Positions 16,253 through 23,986 of a stretch of DNA of 64,000 nt are shown here, piece by piece (the first letter of the stretch is position 1; the number at the start of each line of letters is the position of its first letter). The DNA lies in contig NZ_BOOZ01000003.1 of assembly GCF_016863495.1 (NCBI RefSeq), forward strand, positions 1-64,000, given 5' to 3'. The DNA comes from Micromonospora andamanensis (GTDB lineage: Bacteria; Actinomycetota; Actinomycetes; Mycobacteriales; Micromonosporaceae). The position numbers and the translations under genes were made by a program. The notes below the pieces were generated by a model, which worked only from the letters and a program-made list of their open reading frames with translations, was not told where the DNA came from and did not search any database.

Positions 16253-16435
16253 GTGGGCCGCAAGTTCCTGTTCAGCGAAGACGCCAACGGCCGGTCTCGT
16301 GAGATCAAGGTCGATCCGAAGCACCTCGACCGGCAGATCCGCGATGAGCGGGCCGCCGGCCGTACCCCGACCGTCCTCGACGAAGACGAGCGGATCCGCT
16401 ACGGGCTGCTCTCGCAGCAGCTCAAGGGCCGCTGA
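16253..16435 (+). CDS. Small basic/acidic hypothetical protein
   Basis: 60 residues, charged throughout (SREIKVDPKHLDRQIRDERA), no membrane segment or Cys. The GTG start follows GGAGGGAGG by six bases, one of the strongest ribosome sites in the element. I do not recognise the family. It lies between DUF3307 and hairpin copy 2. Confidence 0.55.
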   Translation: MGRKFLFSEDANGRSREIKVDPKHLDRQIRDERAAGRTPTVLDEDERIRYGLLSQQLKGR

Positions 16436-16458
16436 TCAGCAGCGGCACCAACGTTCAC

Positions 16459-16506
16459 CCCGGCGGCACAGCCCAACGGCCTACGAAACCTGTGCTGTGC
16501 CGCCGG
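16459..16506 (+). repeat. Conserved intergenic hairpin, copy 2
   Basis: It has the same 13-bp stem as copy 1 (16460-16472 with 16494-16506). The loop again carries GGCCT-N3-AAAC. It ends 44 bases before the next start codon at 16551. Confidence 0.8.
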
Positions 16507-16550
16507 TCCCTTTCCCGCAACCCGCAAGAGGTCTTGGGAGGACCACCAGT

Positions 16551-16721
16551 ATGGGCATGCACATCTCCGACCGCCAGTACCGCGAGCAGCACGAGCGACG
16601 GGTGAGCCGCAACCGCGAGCAGCGCGAGGCGCAGCTGCGCGAGGTCGAGCAGCGCGCACAGGAGTTCAACCGCCGTCTCGCCGCGCGGCGCGGCGCCGAG
16701 GTCCGGCAGGCGAAGCGGTGA
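16551..16721 (+). CDS. Small coiled-coil hypothetical protein
   Basis: 56 residues, almost entirely a charged helix (REQHERRVSRNREQREAQLR) rich in Arg, Glu and Gln, probably a coiled coil. The ATG has GGGAGGA seven bases upstream. Its stop overlaps the GTG of the next gene. Function is unknown. Confidence 0.55.
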   Translation: MGMHISDRQYREQHERRVSRNREQREAQLREVEQRAQEFNRRLAARRGAEVRQAKR

Positions 16722-16906
16722 GCGCGGGGCGGTTCACCAACGCCTACCAGCAGTGGCGTGACGCCGATGCGGTTGCCGCGACGACCGGCAAGCCGACCGA
16801 CCGGGCCGACGCCGAGCGGCAGCGGCAAGCCCTGCACAACAGCCCCGAGGTGCAACGCGCCCGCCGGCAGCTCAACGGCCGGGCCGCGCCCCGAGACCGC
16901 CGCTAA
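16718..16906 (+). CDS. Small hypothetical protein
   Basis: 62 residues, polar and helical (TNAYQQWRDADAVAA, then ADAERQRQALHNSPEVQ), with a basic C-terminus. The GTG start overlaps the previous stop (GTGA), so it is coupled to the coiled-coil protein. No family recognised. Confidence 0.5.
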   Translation: MSAGRFTNAYQQWRDADAVAATTGKPTDRADAERQRQALHNSPEVQRARRQLNGRAAPRDRR

Positions 16907-17018
16907 CCCCCTTCTTCCTGACCAGCGTTGCTGTCCGCTTCCGCCGTCACCGGCTCATGACCCGGTGGCGGTGGTGGCCGCCAGACGGTCTGGACGGCTG
17001 GGGAGGGGAAGTCGGCAG

Positions 17019-17192
17019 ATGGCGAAGCAGAACACGCCGTACGGCATTGACCCGAACGAGTACGCCGCCGCCGTCGCGGAAGCGGTCCGCCGGGGTGGCG
17101 GTAGCCACGACGACGCCCGCGCGGCGGGTCGGGCCGCCCGCAAGGACATCACGGCCCACAGCGACACCAGCAGCACGAGCAAGCGGAAGTGA
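17019..17192 (+). CDS. Small hypothetical protein
   Basis: 57 residues: an acidic helical start (DPNEYAAAVAEAVRRG) then Gly/Arg-rich and Ser/Thr/Lys-rich tails. The ATG at 17019 follows a GGGGAGGGGA stretch. It immediately precedes hairpin copy 3 and the TraSA gene. No family recognised. Confidence 0.5.
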   Translation: MAKQNTPYGIDPNEYAAAVAEAVRRGGGSHDDARAAGRAARKDITAHSDTSSTSKRK

Positions 17193-17195
17193 ACA

Positions 17196-17240
17196 CCCGG
17201 CGGCACGGCCCTGGCCTCGCAAACTGTGCCGTGCCGCCGG
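17196..17240 (+). repeat. Conserved intergenic hairpin, copy 3
   Basis: The stem CCGGCGGCACGGC (17197-17209) pairs with 17228-17240. Relative to copies 1 and 2, an A-T pair has become G-C on both sides, a compensatory change. The loop keeps GGCCT and AAAC. It lies 43 bases before the TraSA start. Confidence 0.8.
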
Positions 17241-17282
17241 CCCCCGACCCGATCTCCTTGAACCGGTGGAGGAATCCCCATC

Positions 17283-19067
17283 ATGACCAGCGATCCCATC
17301 ACCAACCCTGCCGGGCCGCCGCCGGATGAGAAGGCTGCCCGGATCGTGGATTTGGCGCAGCGGCGGGCGGACCGGGCCGCTGCTGCTGAGGGCTTGTCCG
17401 CCGCTGACGAGGCGGATGCCGAAGCCGTCGTTCCGGAGCCGGTCCTGACTGGCGGGCCGGTCGACCCGCCGGACCGGCGTCTGGATCTGGCGGAGTTGTT
17501 GGACCGGCGGGGCGGGCCGGTGCTGCCGTTGTGGCTGACCGATCCCGTTCAGCGGCGGGACATGCTGCGGCGCGCGGTCAACGCGACCGGCTACCACGTT
17601 GGTACGCACGTCGTTCTGTCGCCGGTTTACGCGGGCAAGGTCGCCTGGTACGCGCCCAAGGGTGCGGCCCGCCTGTTCGGCCGGGTGTTGGGGTGGACCA
17701 GCGCCGAGACCGGGAATTGGCATCTGCGGCAGGACGCGGCGAACCGCAACGACCCGCGTACGTGGCTGGACCTGGACCGGCACCGGATGCGGCAGGCGTC
17801 GTGGCGGTGGTGGGTCACCGGCGCGGGCACCCTGGCCACCGGCAGCGGTGGCCTTGTCCTGGCCTCCGATGTCACGCCGTGGTGGGTCAAGGCGCCGATC
17901 CTGGCCGCCGGGCTGGTCGGGCTCGCCCGCTACGGACGGCCGATCGACCGGCCGATCCTGGCCCGCACGGTGGTTCGGGCCGCGTACCGGAAGCTGACGG
18001 CGGAGCTGACCCGTAAGGGCATCATGGCGACCGGTCTGGTGAAACGCCCGGAGGACATCGTGTTCCCGGCCGGGGTTGGGGAGATCCGCCGTGACGGTCC
18101 CGGTTACCTGGCCATCGTGGACCTGCCCGATGGGGTGATCGCGGTGGACGTGGTGGAGGAACGCGACAAGCTGGCCGGTGGGCTGCGCCTGCCGATGGAT
18201 CAGGTGTGGCCCGAGGTCATGCCGCGTGAGCACCCGTCGCGGTTGGCACTGTGGGTGGCCGACCGGCCCGTCTCGGCCATGAAGCAGCCGCCGTGGCCGC
18301 TGCTGCGCGGTGGGCAGACCGACTACTTCAAGCCGTTCGTGTACGGGTTCGACCCGCGTACGCGGCCGGTCGACTACCGCATGGACGAGCGGAACAGCCT
18401 GTTCGCCGGCTTCCCGGGCAGCGGTAAGTCGCTGTCGGCGCGGGTGGTGCTCGCGGGGATGGCGTTGGATCCGCTGGTGCAGTTCGCGGTGTTCGACCTG
18501 GCCGGACGCGGGGACTTCGACGCCTTCGAACCCCTGTGCCCGCCCGAGTTGTTCGGCTCGGGTGCCGACGAGGGCACGAAGCAGAACGCCTACCGGATGC
18601 TGATGTGGCTGCTCAAGGAGTGCGACGTGCGTGGCCCCCGCATCAAGCACTACGCCACCCAGGGCTTGAACAGCGAGAACAAGCTCAACCGGGCGATTGC
18701 CGCCAAAGACGCGAGGCTACGGCCGATCGTCGCCGCGATCGATGAGGTACAGGAACTCATCACGGATCCGGAGATCGGCAAATCCAGTGCGGCAGCCATG
18801 ACCAGCATCGTCAAGCGCGGCCGGGCACTCGGGATCCACCTGGTGATGATGACCCAGCGCATCGACAAGGAGTCCCTGCCCAAGGGCGTCACCTCCAACA
18901 TCGCGCTACGGACGTGCCTCGCGGTGCCGTCGCACGTCGAGACGGACTTGGCGTTGGGAACCGGCGCGTACCGGCAGGGCGCCCGACCGACGCAGTTCGA
19001 GATCGGGGTCGACGCCGGGTGGGGTGTGCGGGTCGGGTACGGGCCGATGTCCGCCGTCCGCGGTGCC
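17283..19067 (+). pseudogene. traSA: TraSA/TraB FtsK-like DNA translocase, N-terminal 595 codons (split by inversion)
   Basis: This protein would pump double-stranded plasmid DNA between mycelial cells. Two membrane helices (about 177-220) are followed by the FtsK/SpoIIIE motor. Walker A is AGFPGSGKS (about 377) and Walker B is IVAAIDEVQEL (about 482). MMTQRIDKESLPKGVTSNIALR is a conserved late motor segment. The genuine reading ends at VRGA (codon 595) at the inversion junction. The open frame runs on to 19178 but the last 37 codons are antisense of another gene. The missing 115-residue C-terminus, including the DNA-recognising winged helix, is on the other strand at 23156-23503. Whether the truncated motor works is unknown. 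Confidence 0.85.
19060..19067 (+). repeat. Left inversion junction repeat
   Basis: GCGGTGCC. Its near-complement GGCGCCGC (seven of eight) is at 23504-23511. The reading frames of two genes switch partners exactly at these two sites. Confidence 0.8.
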
Positions 19068-19185
19068 AGGTGGACGGTGGCCGGTCGAGGTGGGGCCGGC
19101 TCACCGTGTGGATTTCGAGCACTCTGGCGAGTGCGGCGAGGGTCGCGGCTGTCTCAGCGGGGGTGCCGTGCAGCCTGATTCGCAC
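19068..19185 (-). pseudogene. Small AICE protein, 5' part (split by inversion)
   Basis: The GTG at 19185 begins VRIRLHGTPAETAATLAALAR and continues to VSRPHLDRPPST, a pattern I recognise from small proteins encoded just before xis in actinobacterial elements. It breaks off at the junction. The remaining 16 codons, beginning IYLDAVPRD, are at 23512-23559 on the plus strand. Joining 118, 8 and 48 bases gives an uninterrupted 57-residue protein. An upstream in-frame GTG (19215) is also possible. Confidence 0.75.
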
Positions 19186-19402
19186 GCTGGGTGCCTTTCG
19201 GCCGGTGGCGGTCACTTGTGGAGGTACAGGGAGGTGTCCCTCCAGAAGGACGTAGAGCGGGCCGCTGAGGGCGCCGTAGACGCAAGATCCGGGCAGGGTT
19301 GGTGTACGGCATAGGGCGGATGTGTCTGTGTGGCTCTCAGCGGGCCGGGTTGTGTGGGTCGGTGGCGGGTGGTTGGTGCTTGTTGTGTGGGAGGGGCTGA
19401 AC

Positions 19403-19626
19403 CATCTCCGCATCTCCGCATCTCCGCAAATGTGGCTGTGAGCTGGGCGAATGCTTGCGGAGATGCGGAGTGCCACTGACCGGTCATCTCCGCAACCAGG
19501 GTTCATCTCCGCAAGATCGTGCGGAGATGCGGAGATCGACCATTGCTGATGTTCTGATCTCCGCAGGTTGTTTTGGCTGGTGGCCGGTGGTTGGTGCGGC
19601 GTTGCGGAGATGCGGAGATGCGGAGA
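19403..19626. repeat. TCTCCGCA iteron array, dyad-symmetric (candidate oriV)
   Basis: The 8-bp unit TCTCCGCA occurs six times on the plus strand (19403, 19411, 19419, 19487, 19506, 19558). It occurs six times on the minus strand (19456, 19520, 19528, 19603, 19611, 19619). One seven-of-eight copy is at 19464. A head-to-tail triplet at the left is mirrored by a triplet at the right, giving dyad symmetry about 19515. It lies just beyond the 3' end of the helicase-like gene. A replication origin is most likely; a transfer locus (clt) is the alternative. Confidence 0.85.
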
Positions 19627-19640
19627 TGGTTCAGCGGGTT

Positions 19641-21206
19641 TCACCCGTGGTGCTGCTCGACCCAGAACACGGATCGGTCGCCCCGGTCGTTGCGGCCGGT
19701 GCGGATGACGTGTTCGCCGCGCCACCGTCCGGCTTGCCCGGTGAGCAGTCGGCCGAGTTGTAGCGGGTTGGGTAGCCGGCCGTTGTGGGTGGTGATGAAC
19801 TGGCCGTCCCACGGGTCGTGGGTGTCGCTGCCGAGGTGCATCGGTTCGCCGTCTTGACGGAGTTCGGCGGCGGTGAGTGCTCGTCCGCCGTGGCGGTCGT
19901 GCCAGCGGGTGAGGAACGCTCGCCAGCGTGTTTCGTCTTCGTCGATGTCACGGATGTCGGCGGCGTTGGTGAGGAACCCGTCGATGCCGTGATGGTGGAG
20001 GAACCCGCCGAGCGCCTGCGCCCAGGGGGTGAACTGCCGCATCGACAACCCGGTCACCCGGGGCGCTGCCTGTCGGGTCCAGTCGAGCACCAGCACGAGC
20101 AGGTGCCACAGGACGGTGAGTTGGTGGGCCGGGTCGGTGATCCACTGGTCGAGGTGCGGGATGCCGAACCCGCGTTGGTCGCGCAGTTCCGGGCGGGGCA
20201 TGTCGGGGTCGAGTCGGACGCGGACGGTGCGGGAGGCCATGTCTCCGCCGACTTGCAGGTTGTTGCCGGTGGCCATCCACAGCCGGTCGTTGACGGTGGC
20301 GACGTTGCGCGACGCGCCGAGCTGGCGGTCGGACCACACACCGGAGGTGACGAGTTGGGCGAGCACAGCCGAGTCGATGACGGTGCCCTCGGCGAGGTTG
20401 TCCCAGATGACCACCCCGACCTGTTCGGCCAGTACGGCGGTGATGGACTTGCGGAGTTCTTCATCGGAGTAGGCCCAGGTCATGACGCGTTGGCCGTAGA
20501 GCATCCCGGGTCCGGCCGTGAGAATCGTCTTGCCCGATGACGGCATGGTCGCGTCGATCAACGCGAACGGCGTCAACGAGCGGGTGAAGTGCCGCAGGAT
20601 CGGCGTGGCCAACAGCGCCACGTAGTTGGCCCGGTCGGCCAGGCTGGCCCAGGGGAAATCCCGGAGGAACCGGTCGAGCAGGAACGTGCGCGCGTCGGCT
20701 ACCTGCGCCGGGGTCGGTTCGTCCGGCACCGGGGGCAGCGCCACCTTGGAGGCGAGGTAGAGGCCGGTGGCCGGGTCGTAGCCGGGCTGCTGCAACAGGG
20801 TGCCGTCACGGCGCAGCACCGGGGCGCCGATGATCCCGCGTAGCGGCGGCACCCCGGGCCACGTCTTGCCGGCCAGCACCGACGACAGGATGTCCCGAGG
20901 TGGCGTCACCTCGTCTTCAAACATCTCCGGGTTACCGCTGTCGCTCTTGCGGGTCTTGAGCCGGAACACGTAGGCGTGTTCGGCGAGTAGCCCGGCCAGG
21001 CCAGCGGGGTTGACCATGCTCGCGGACACCGGCAGCGGGGAGTCCTCATCGGCGGCGGTGGCCAGGCCACCGGACACGGCTTCCATGTGCACCAGCGACC
21101 CGGCGGATACGTAGGTGTCCGGCAGCAGCCCATCGACTAGGGCGGCTTTGAGTGCCCGGATCGTCTCGGGGCCGGATCCGACCTGGAGGCGGGTGCGGTC
21201 GCTCAT
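19641..21206 (-). CDS. Plasmid replication ATPase/helicase-like protein
   Basis: 521 residues. A P-loop ATPase core is visible: IDATMPSSGKT (Walker A-like) and VGVVIWDNLAEG (Walker B-like), followed by NDRLWMATGNNLQVGGDM and SRTVRVRLDPD. These resemble superfamily 3 or D5-type helicase domains of phage and plasmid replication proteins. It starts with ATG overlapping the stop of the prim-pol gene (ATGA at 21203-21206), so primase and helicase are made together. With the prim-pol it would replicate the excised circle. It lies in the inverted segment and would run with tra and int if the inversion were reversed. Confidence 0.75.
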   Translation of the reverse strand: MSDRTRLQVGSGPETIRALKAALVDGLLPDTYVSAGSLVHMEAVSGGLATAADEDSPLPVSASMVNPAGLAGLLAEHAYVFRLKTRKSDSGNPEMFEDEVTPPRDILSSVLAGKTWPGVPPLRGIIGAPVLRRDGTLLQQPGYDPATGLYLASKVALPPVPDEPTPAQVADARTFLLDRFLRDFPWASLADRANYVALLATPILRHFTRSLTPFALIDATMPSSGKTILTAGPGMLYGQRVMTWAYSDEELRKSITAVLAEQVGVVIWDNLAEGTVIDSAVLAQLVTSGVWSDRQLGASRNVATVNDRLWMATGNNLQVGGDMASRTVRVRLDPDMPRPELRDQRGFGIPHLDQWITDPAHQLTVLWHLLVLVLDWTRQAAPRVTGLSMRQFTPWAQALGGFLHHHGIDGFLTNAADIRDIDEDETRWRAFLTRWHDRHGGRALTAAELRQDGEPMHLGSDTHDPWDGQFITTHNGRLPNPLQLGRLLTGQAGRWRGEHVIRTGRNDRGDRSVFWVEQHHG

Positions 21207-22249
21207 GCGGCCCTCCCGAGGTCGGTCAGCCGGCGGGGTTGGCGTGCGCCGACGCGCAGTCCGGAGGCGATGGTGCGGGAGATCTCCCGATCGGTGAGGG
21301 GCCGCCGTCCGGGCAGGGACCGGGCCGCCGGTTCCAGCACGGCGTACACGTCGACGTCGGTGAGGGCGCCCCCGGCGGCCAGTTGGCCGAGCGCCACGGC
21401 GGAGGTGAACAGGGCGTGGTTGCGGGCACCTTCTGCGGCGCCGGTGAGGTGGTCGACCTGGCGGCGGATCGCCGCAGCGATGTACCGGCCACGCCGGTCC
21501 GGTGGCAGCGCCACCGCAGTCGGCGGCGTGGCCGGACGGGTCGGTGGGGCGGTGAGGGTGGCGATCCAGGCGGGTAGCGGGCCGAGGTCGCAGTCCAACG
21601 CCACCGTGTAGGGGCGTCCGTTGACGGTGGAGCCGGCGGCCACGACGTACCCGCCGTGCGCGCGGGTGTCGACTTTCCAGCCCAACCCGCGTCCCCGGTC
21701 GCTGGTCGTGTTCCGCAGCACCGGGCCGGTGTCCGGGTGCCGGTAGTAGAGGTGGCTGCCGCCGCTGGGCGTGCTCACGGTGTAGGTGACCTCGATCCCT
21801 GCCGGCGGCGGGCCGTCCGGCCCGGACCTGCCGAGCGGGTCGGTGGGGGTGCCGTGGCGGGCGGTGAGGATCGAGAAGACGTCCAGCCCGTCGCCCGCGC
21901 CGTCCCATTGCGGCGGCGGCACGTCCCCGGGATGCTTCGGCACGTCGAGATCCACCACGACGAGCCCCGACGGGCCGCAGGCGATACCCACCCCGTAGGG
22001 GCGAGCCGACCACGCGCGGCGGATGCGGGCCGGGTCGGTGGTGGCGCGTTCCTCCCACCCGACATGCCGCCCCACCGCCCGGCAACGCGGGTCGGTGCGG
22101 TCGCAGCGCTGCGCGGTGCACCGGTTCGGAAACGCGGGCCGCTTCGCCTCGTCCGCGTCGGCGTTCGGGTGGTCGGGGCGCAGCGGGAACACGTGCCAGC
22201 CACGCGCCGCGTAGGCAAGCGCAGCGGTCAACAGATCGGCAGAGGGCAC
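21203..22249 (-). CDS. Bifunctional DNA primase/polymerase (prim-pol)
   Basis: 348 residues. The N-terminal prim-pol fold shows the expected elements: AALAYAARGWHVFPLRP, the metal-binding acidic motif VVVDLDVPK, PSGGSHLYYR and GLGWKVDTRAHGGYVVAAGS. Such proteins prime and extend DNA in AICE replication modules (RepAM-type). A cluster of Cys (RCTAQRCDRTDPRC) near residues 43-56 may bind zinc. The GTG start follows GGAAGGAG by eight bases. Confidence 0.88.
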   Translation of the reverse strand: MPSADLLTAALAYAARGWHVFPLRPDHPNADADEAKRPAFPNRCTAQRCDRTDPRCRAVGRHVGWEERATTDPARIRRAWSARPYGVGIACGPSGLVVVDLDVPKHPGDVPPPQWDGAGDGLDVFSILTARHGTPTDPLGRSGPDGPPPAGIEVTYTVSTPSGGSHLYYRHPDTGPVLRNTTSDRGRGLGWKVDTRAHGGYVVAAGSTVNGRPYTVALDCDLGPLPAWIATLTAPPTRPATPPTAVALPPDRRGRYIAAAIRRQVDHLTGAAEGARNHALFTSAVALGQLAAGGALTDVDVYAVLEPAARSLPGRRPLTDREISRTIASGLRVGARQPRRLTDLGRAA

Positions 22250-22409
22250 GATGAGGTCTCCTTCCGTTCAGTGGCGTCGGCAGCGGCGTACCGGTGGCCG
22301 GGTATCGCGGACATCGGCCACCGGGCAGTGAGCGCGCGAAGCGCGCCGGTATCGGTTCTCAGGCGGCCACCATCAGCGAGGTTCGGCGAGCCTCCACGCG
22401 GCCAGCGGT

Positions 22410-22697
22410 TCACCACCTCGGCCGGGGCCGACCCGCGATGGCCGCGCGGGTCACCGTGTGCCGTAGGTCATCGAGCAGGCCGACCAGCTGGCGGCGGGCG
22501 GCCAGCTCGCCCGGGGCGAGCGCTACGCGAACGCGGATCTCGGCGTGGTCGCGGCCGGTGGAGGTCCGTACCCGCACGAGCACGGCCCGCGCCCGTCCGG
22601 GGATGTCGACCACGATTTCGTCGGATCGGTGTTCGCCGAGGTTGCAGCGGTGGTCCCGGCCGCACCAGTCGGTGTGACCGGCGGGCCGGCGGGTCAC
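22410..22697 (-). CDS. DUF6907-like small protein
   Basis: 95 residues. The signature TDWCGRDHRCNLGEHRSDEIVVD is followed by strands (ARAVLVRVRTSTG, AEIRVRVAL) and a C-terminal helix. This resembles DUF6907 proteins common in actinobacterial elements; function is unknown. The GTG start overlaps the stop of the upstream zinc-ribbon gene. A longer start at 22841 was rejected because its extra residues are antisense-like Pro/Arg-rich sequence. Confidence 0.6.
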   Translation of the reverse strand: MTRRPAGHTDWCGRDHRCNLGEHRSDEIVVDIPGRARAVLVRVRTSTGRDHAEIRVRVALAPGELAARRQLVGLLDDLRHTVTRAAIAGRPRPRW

Positions 22698-23008
22698 CGA
22701 CCGGCCCGCCGGGTGCGGCGCAGGTGGTTGACCGCGCGACGGCCGATGCGTAGGCGCAGGCCGGTGCCGGTGCAGCGGTGGCAGTCGTGCCGACCGCGCA
22801 GGGCGCGGGGGCCGGTGGTGCGGCGTAGGAGCCGCTTCCACAGGGTCAGCGGGGCGGTGCCGGTGCCGTTGCAGCGGTGACAGGCAGTGAACGGGCGGAC
22901 GTAGCAGGCGGCGCCGTAACCGACAGCAACGAGTAGGGCAATTCCGGCGAAAAGGGCTACGGACATTCCGGGCGTGTTTGTGCTGGTAGCGGCCACGATG
23001 AGGGTCAC
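22694..23008 (-). CDS. Membrane-anchored protein with two DnaJ-like CxxCxGxG motifs
   Basis: About 104 residues. One N-terminal membrane helix (MSVALFAGIALLVAVGYGAA) is followed by CHRCNGTGT and CHDCHRCTGTG, two CxxCxGxG-type motifs that could hold a zinc ion, then a basic tail. The GTG at 23008 has GGAG six bases upstream. Function is unknown. In the uninverted order this would be the first gene after traSA. Confidence 0.6.
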   Translation of the reverse strand: MTLIVAATSTNTPGMSVALFAGIALLVAVGYGAACYVRPFTACHRCNGTGTAPLTLWKRLLRRTTGPRALRGRHDCHRCTGTGLRLRIGRRAVNHLRRTRRAGR

Positions 23009-23051
23009 GGGAGACTCCAAACAGGGGGTTACCGGCGGTAGGCGGGATACG

Positions 23052-23150
23052 CCGCTACCGCTACCGGTGAAGATCGGTGCTGGTGGGGCGGGTAGCGGCC
23101 CGGGTAGCGCCGCCGCTACCCGGGCTCGGTCCGCTACCCGCCGCGCTACC
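23052..23150. repeat. CCGCTACC repeat cluster beside the traSA 3' end (candidate clt)
   Basis: CCGCTACC occurs at 23052, 23058, 23113 and 23131 on the plus strand and once inverted at 23091. Related GCTACC/GGTAGC copies are at 23145 and 23103. The cluster begins six bases beyond the stop codon of the traSA C-terminal fragment. Streptomyces TraB proteins recognise 8-bp repeats in a non-coding clt locus near the tra 3' end, so this is a good clt candidate. Confidence 0.6.
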
Positions 23151-23155
23151 GGCGC

Positions 23156-23503
23156 TCAGCCGGCGCCACCGTCGCGCTGCTGCGCGGCGGTGGTGATGTC
23201 CGCGAGGTACGCGCCCTTGCGGGTCGCCCCACCGGATTTCACGTTGCGTGACTCGACACCCTTGCCGCGCACCAGCGCGGACAGGGCCTCCGGGGTCACC
23301 GCGGAATACGCCTCCGGGAACCGGTCGGCCAGCCGACCGGCGAGGGTGTCCCAATGCTGGCCGCGCTCGGACGGCACCCACACGGCCCGCAGGTCGTCCA
23401 GCACGTTGCGGGCGGTCGGCACGTCGGCCGGGCCGGTGGCGCCGCCGCGCAGCGCCACCCCGCGCTGGCAGACCTTTTCCACGGCGGCGCGGTCGAGGTA
23501 GGC
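23156..23503 (-). pseudogene. traSA: TraSA C-terminal fragment (115 codons, displaced by inversion)
   Basis: Reads AYLDRAAVEKVCQRGVALR, then VLDDLRAVW, a helical TLAGRLADRFPEAY segment and RKGAYLADI. These are the expected linker and winged-helix DNA-recognition domain of Tra/FtsK-type translocases. It has no start codon of its own at its natural beginning; the first possible start is GTG 23482. Placed after codon 595 at 19067 it continues the traSA frame exactly. Confidence 0.8.
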
Positions 23504-23511
23504 GGCGCCGC
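23504..23511 (+). repeat. Right inversion junction repeat
   Basis: GGCGCCGC, near-complement of 19060-19067. It is flanked by TAGG on the left and ATCTACC on the right, where a further inverted TACCTCGAC match exists because both interrupted genes encode YLD at the same distance from the junction. Confidence 0.8.
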
Positions 23512-23559
23512 ATCTACCTCGACGCCGTACCCCGCGACCGTGAGGAGCCTCGCCAGTGA
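23512..23559 (+). pseudogene. Small AICE protein, 3' part (split by inversion)
   Basis: Sixteen codons, IYLDAVPRDREEPRQ and stop, completing the 5' part at 19068-19185. The stop overlaps the GTG of the excisionase gene (23556), the coupling expected of the intact operon. Confidence 0.75.
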
Positions 23560-23924
23560 AGCCGCACAGCCTGAAGCCTCACCGCGACAACCCGCCCGGC
23601 CACCCTGGGCCGCTGCACCGACCAGCAGAAGTTGCCAAAATCCTCCGCTGTTCCGAATGGTGGGTAAAGGAGCAAGCCCGGAAAGGGCGCATCCCGTTCA
23701 GTTGGATCGGTGGAGGCTACCGCTTCACGAACGAACACATCACGGAAATGGTGCGCCTGTTCGAGCGTCGCCCAGCGAGCGCTACCCCATTGCGCCGCGA
23801 GACTTCCGCACCATTCCCTAGCCGATCAGGTCGATCAGAAAGTGGCGCACCGGCACTTCAACTCAAAGCACGCCGACCCCGCCGGGCGCGCAACACGGCC
23901 GAACAACCGTCTATCGCGGCCTAG
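23556..23924 (+). CDS. Excisionase-like HTH protein of element 2
   Basis: 122 residues. The N-terminal domain is a MerR/HTH_17 winged helix (LHRPAEVAKILRCSEWWVKEQ, then GRIPFSWIGGGYRFTNEHI). The last 45 residues are basic and disordered-looking. It would bind the arms of the attachment sites and direct excision. It starts with GTG overlapping the 3' remnant of the inverted small gene, so its normal translational coupling partner is broken. The integrase begins 62 bases downstream. Confidence 0.8.
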   Translation: MKPHSLKPHRDNPPGHPGPLHRPAEVAKILRCSEWWVKEQARKGRIPFSWIGGGYRFTNEHITEMVRLFERRPASATPLRRETSAPFPSRSGRSESGAPALQLKARRPRRARNTAEQPSIAA

Positions 23925-23986
23925 CTCACCTCTGATGCCGCCCGGCGAGATGCTGGGCGGCATCACCGTCTACGGAAGGAAATCGA

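Noticed and set aside
16947..18650. 567-codon minus-strand ORF opposite traSA
   Set aside because: Arg/Pro/Gln-rich antisense of the translocase, no start signal and no recognisable domain.
19068..19178. C-terminal 37 codons of the open TraSA frame
   Set aside because: This is antisense read-through of the small AICE gene after the inversion junction, not native TraSA sequence.
19403..19626. CRISPR array
   Set aside because: The repeated units are 8 bp, occur in both orientations and are partly tandem without spacers; no cas genes are nearby.
19641..22121. Single 826-residue protein covering the helicase-like gene and upstream
   Set aside because: The extra N-terminus is out of frame with the prim-pol coding sequence; the real start is the ATG at 21206 overlapping the prim-pol stop.
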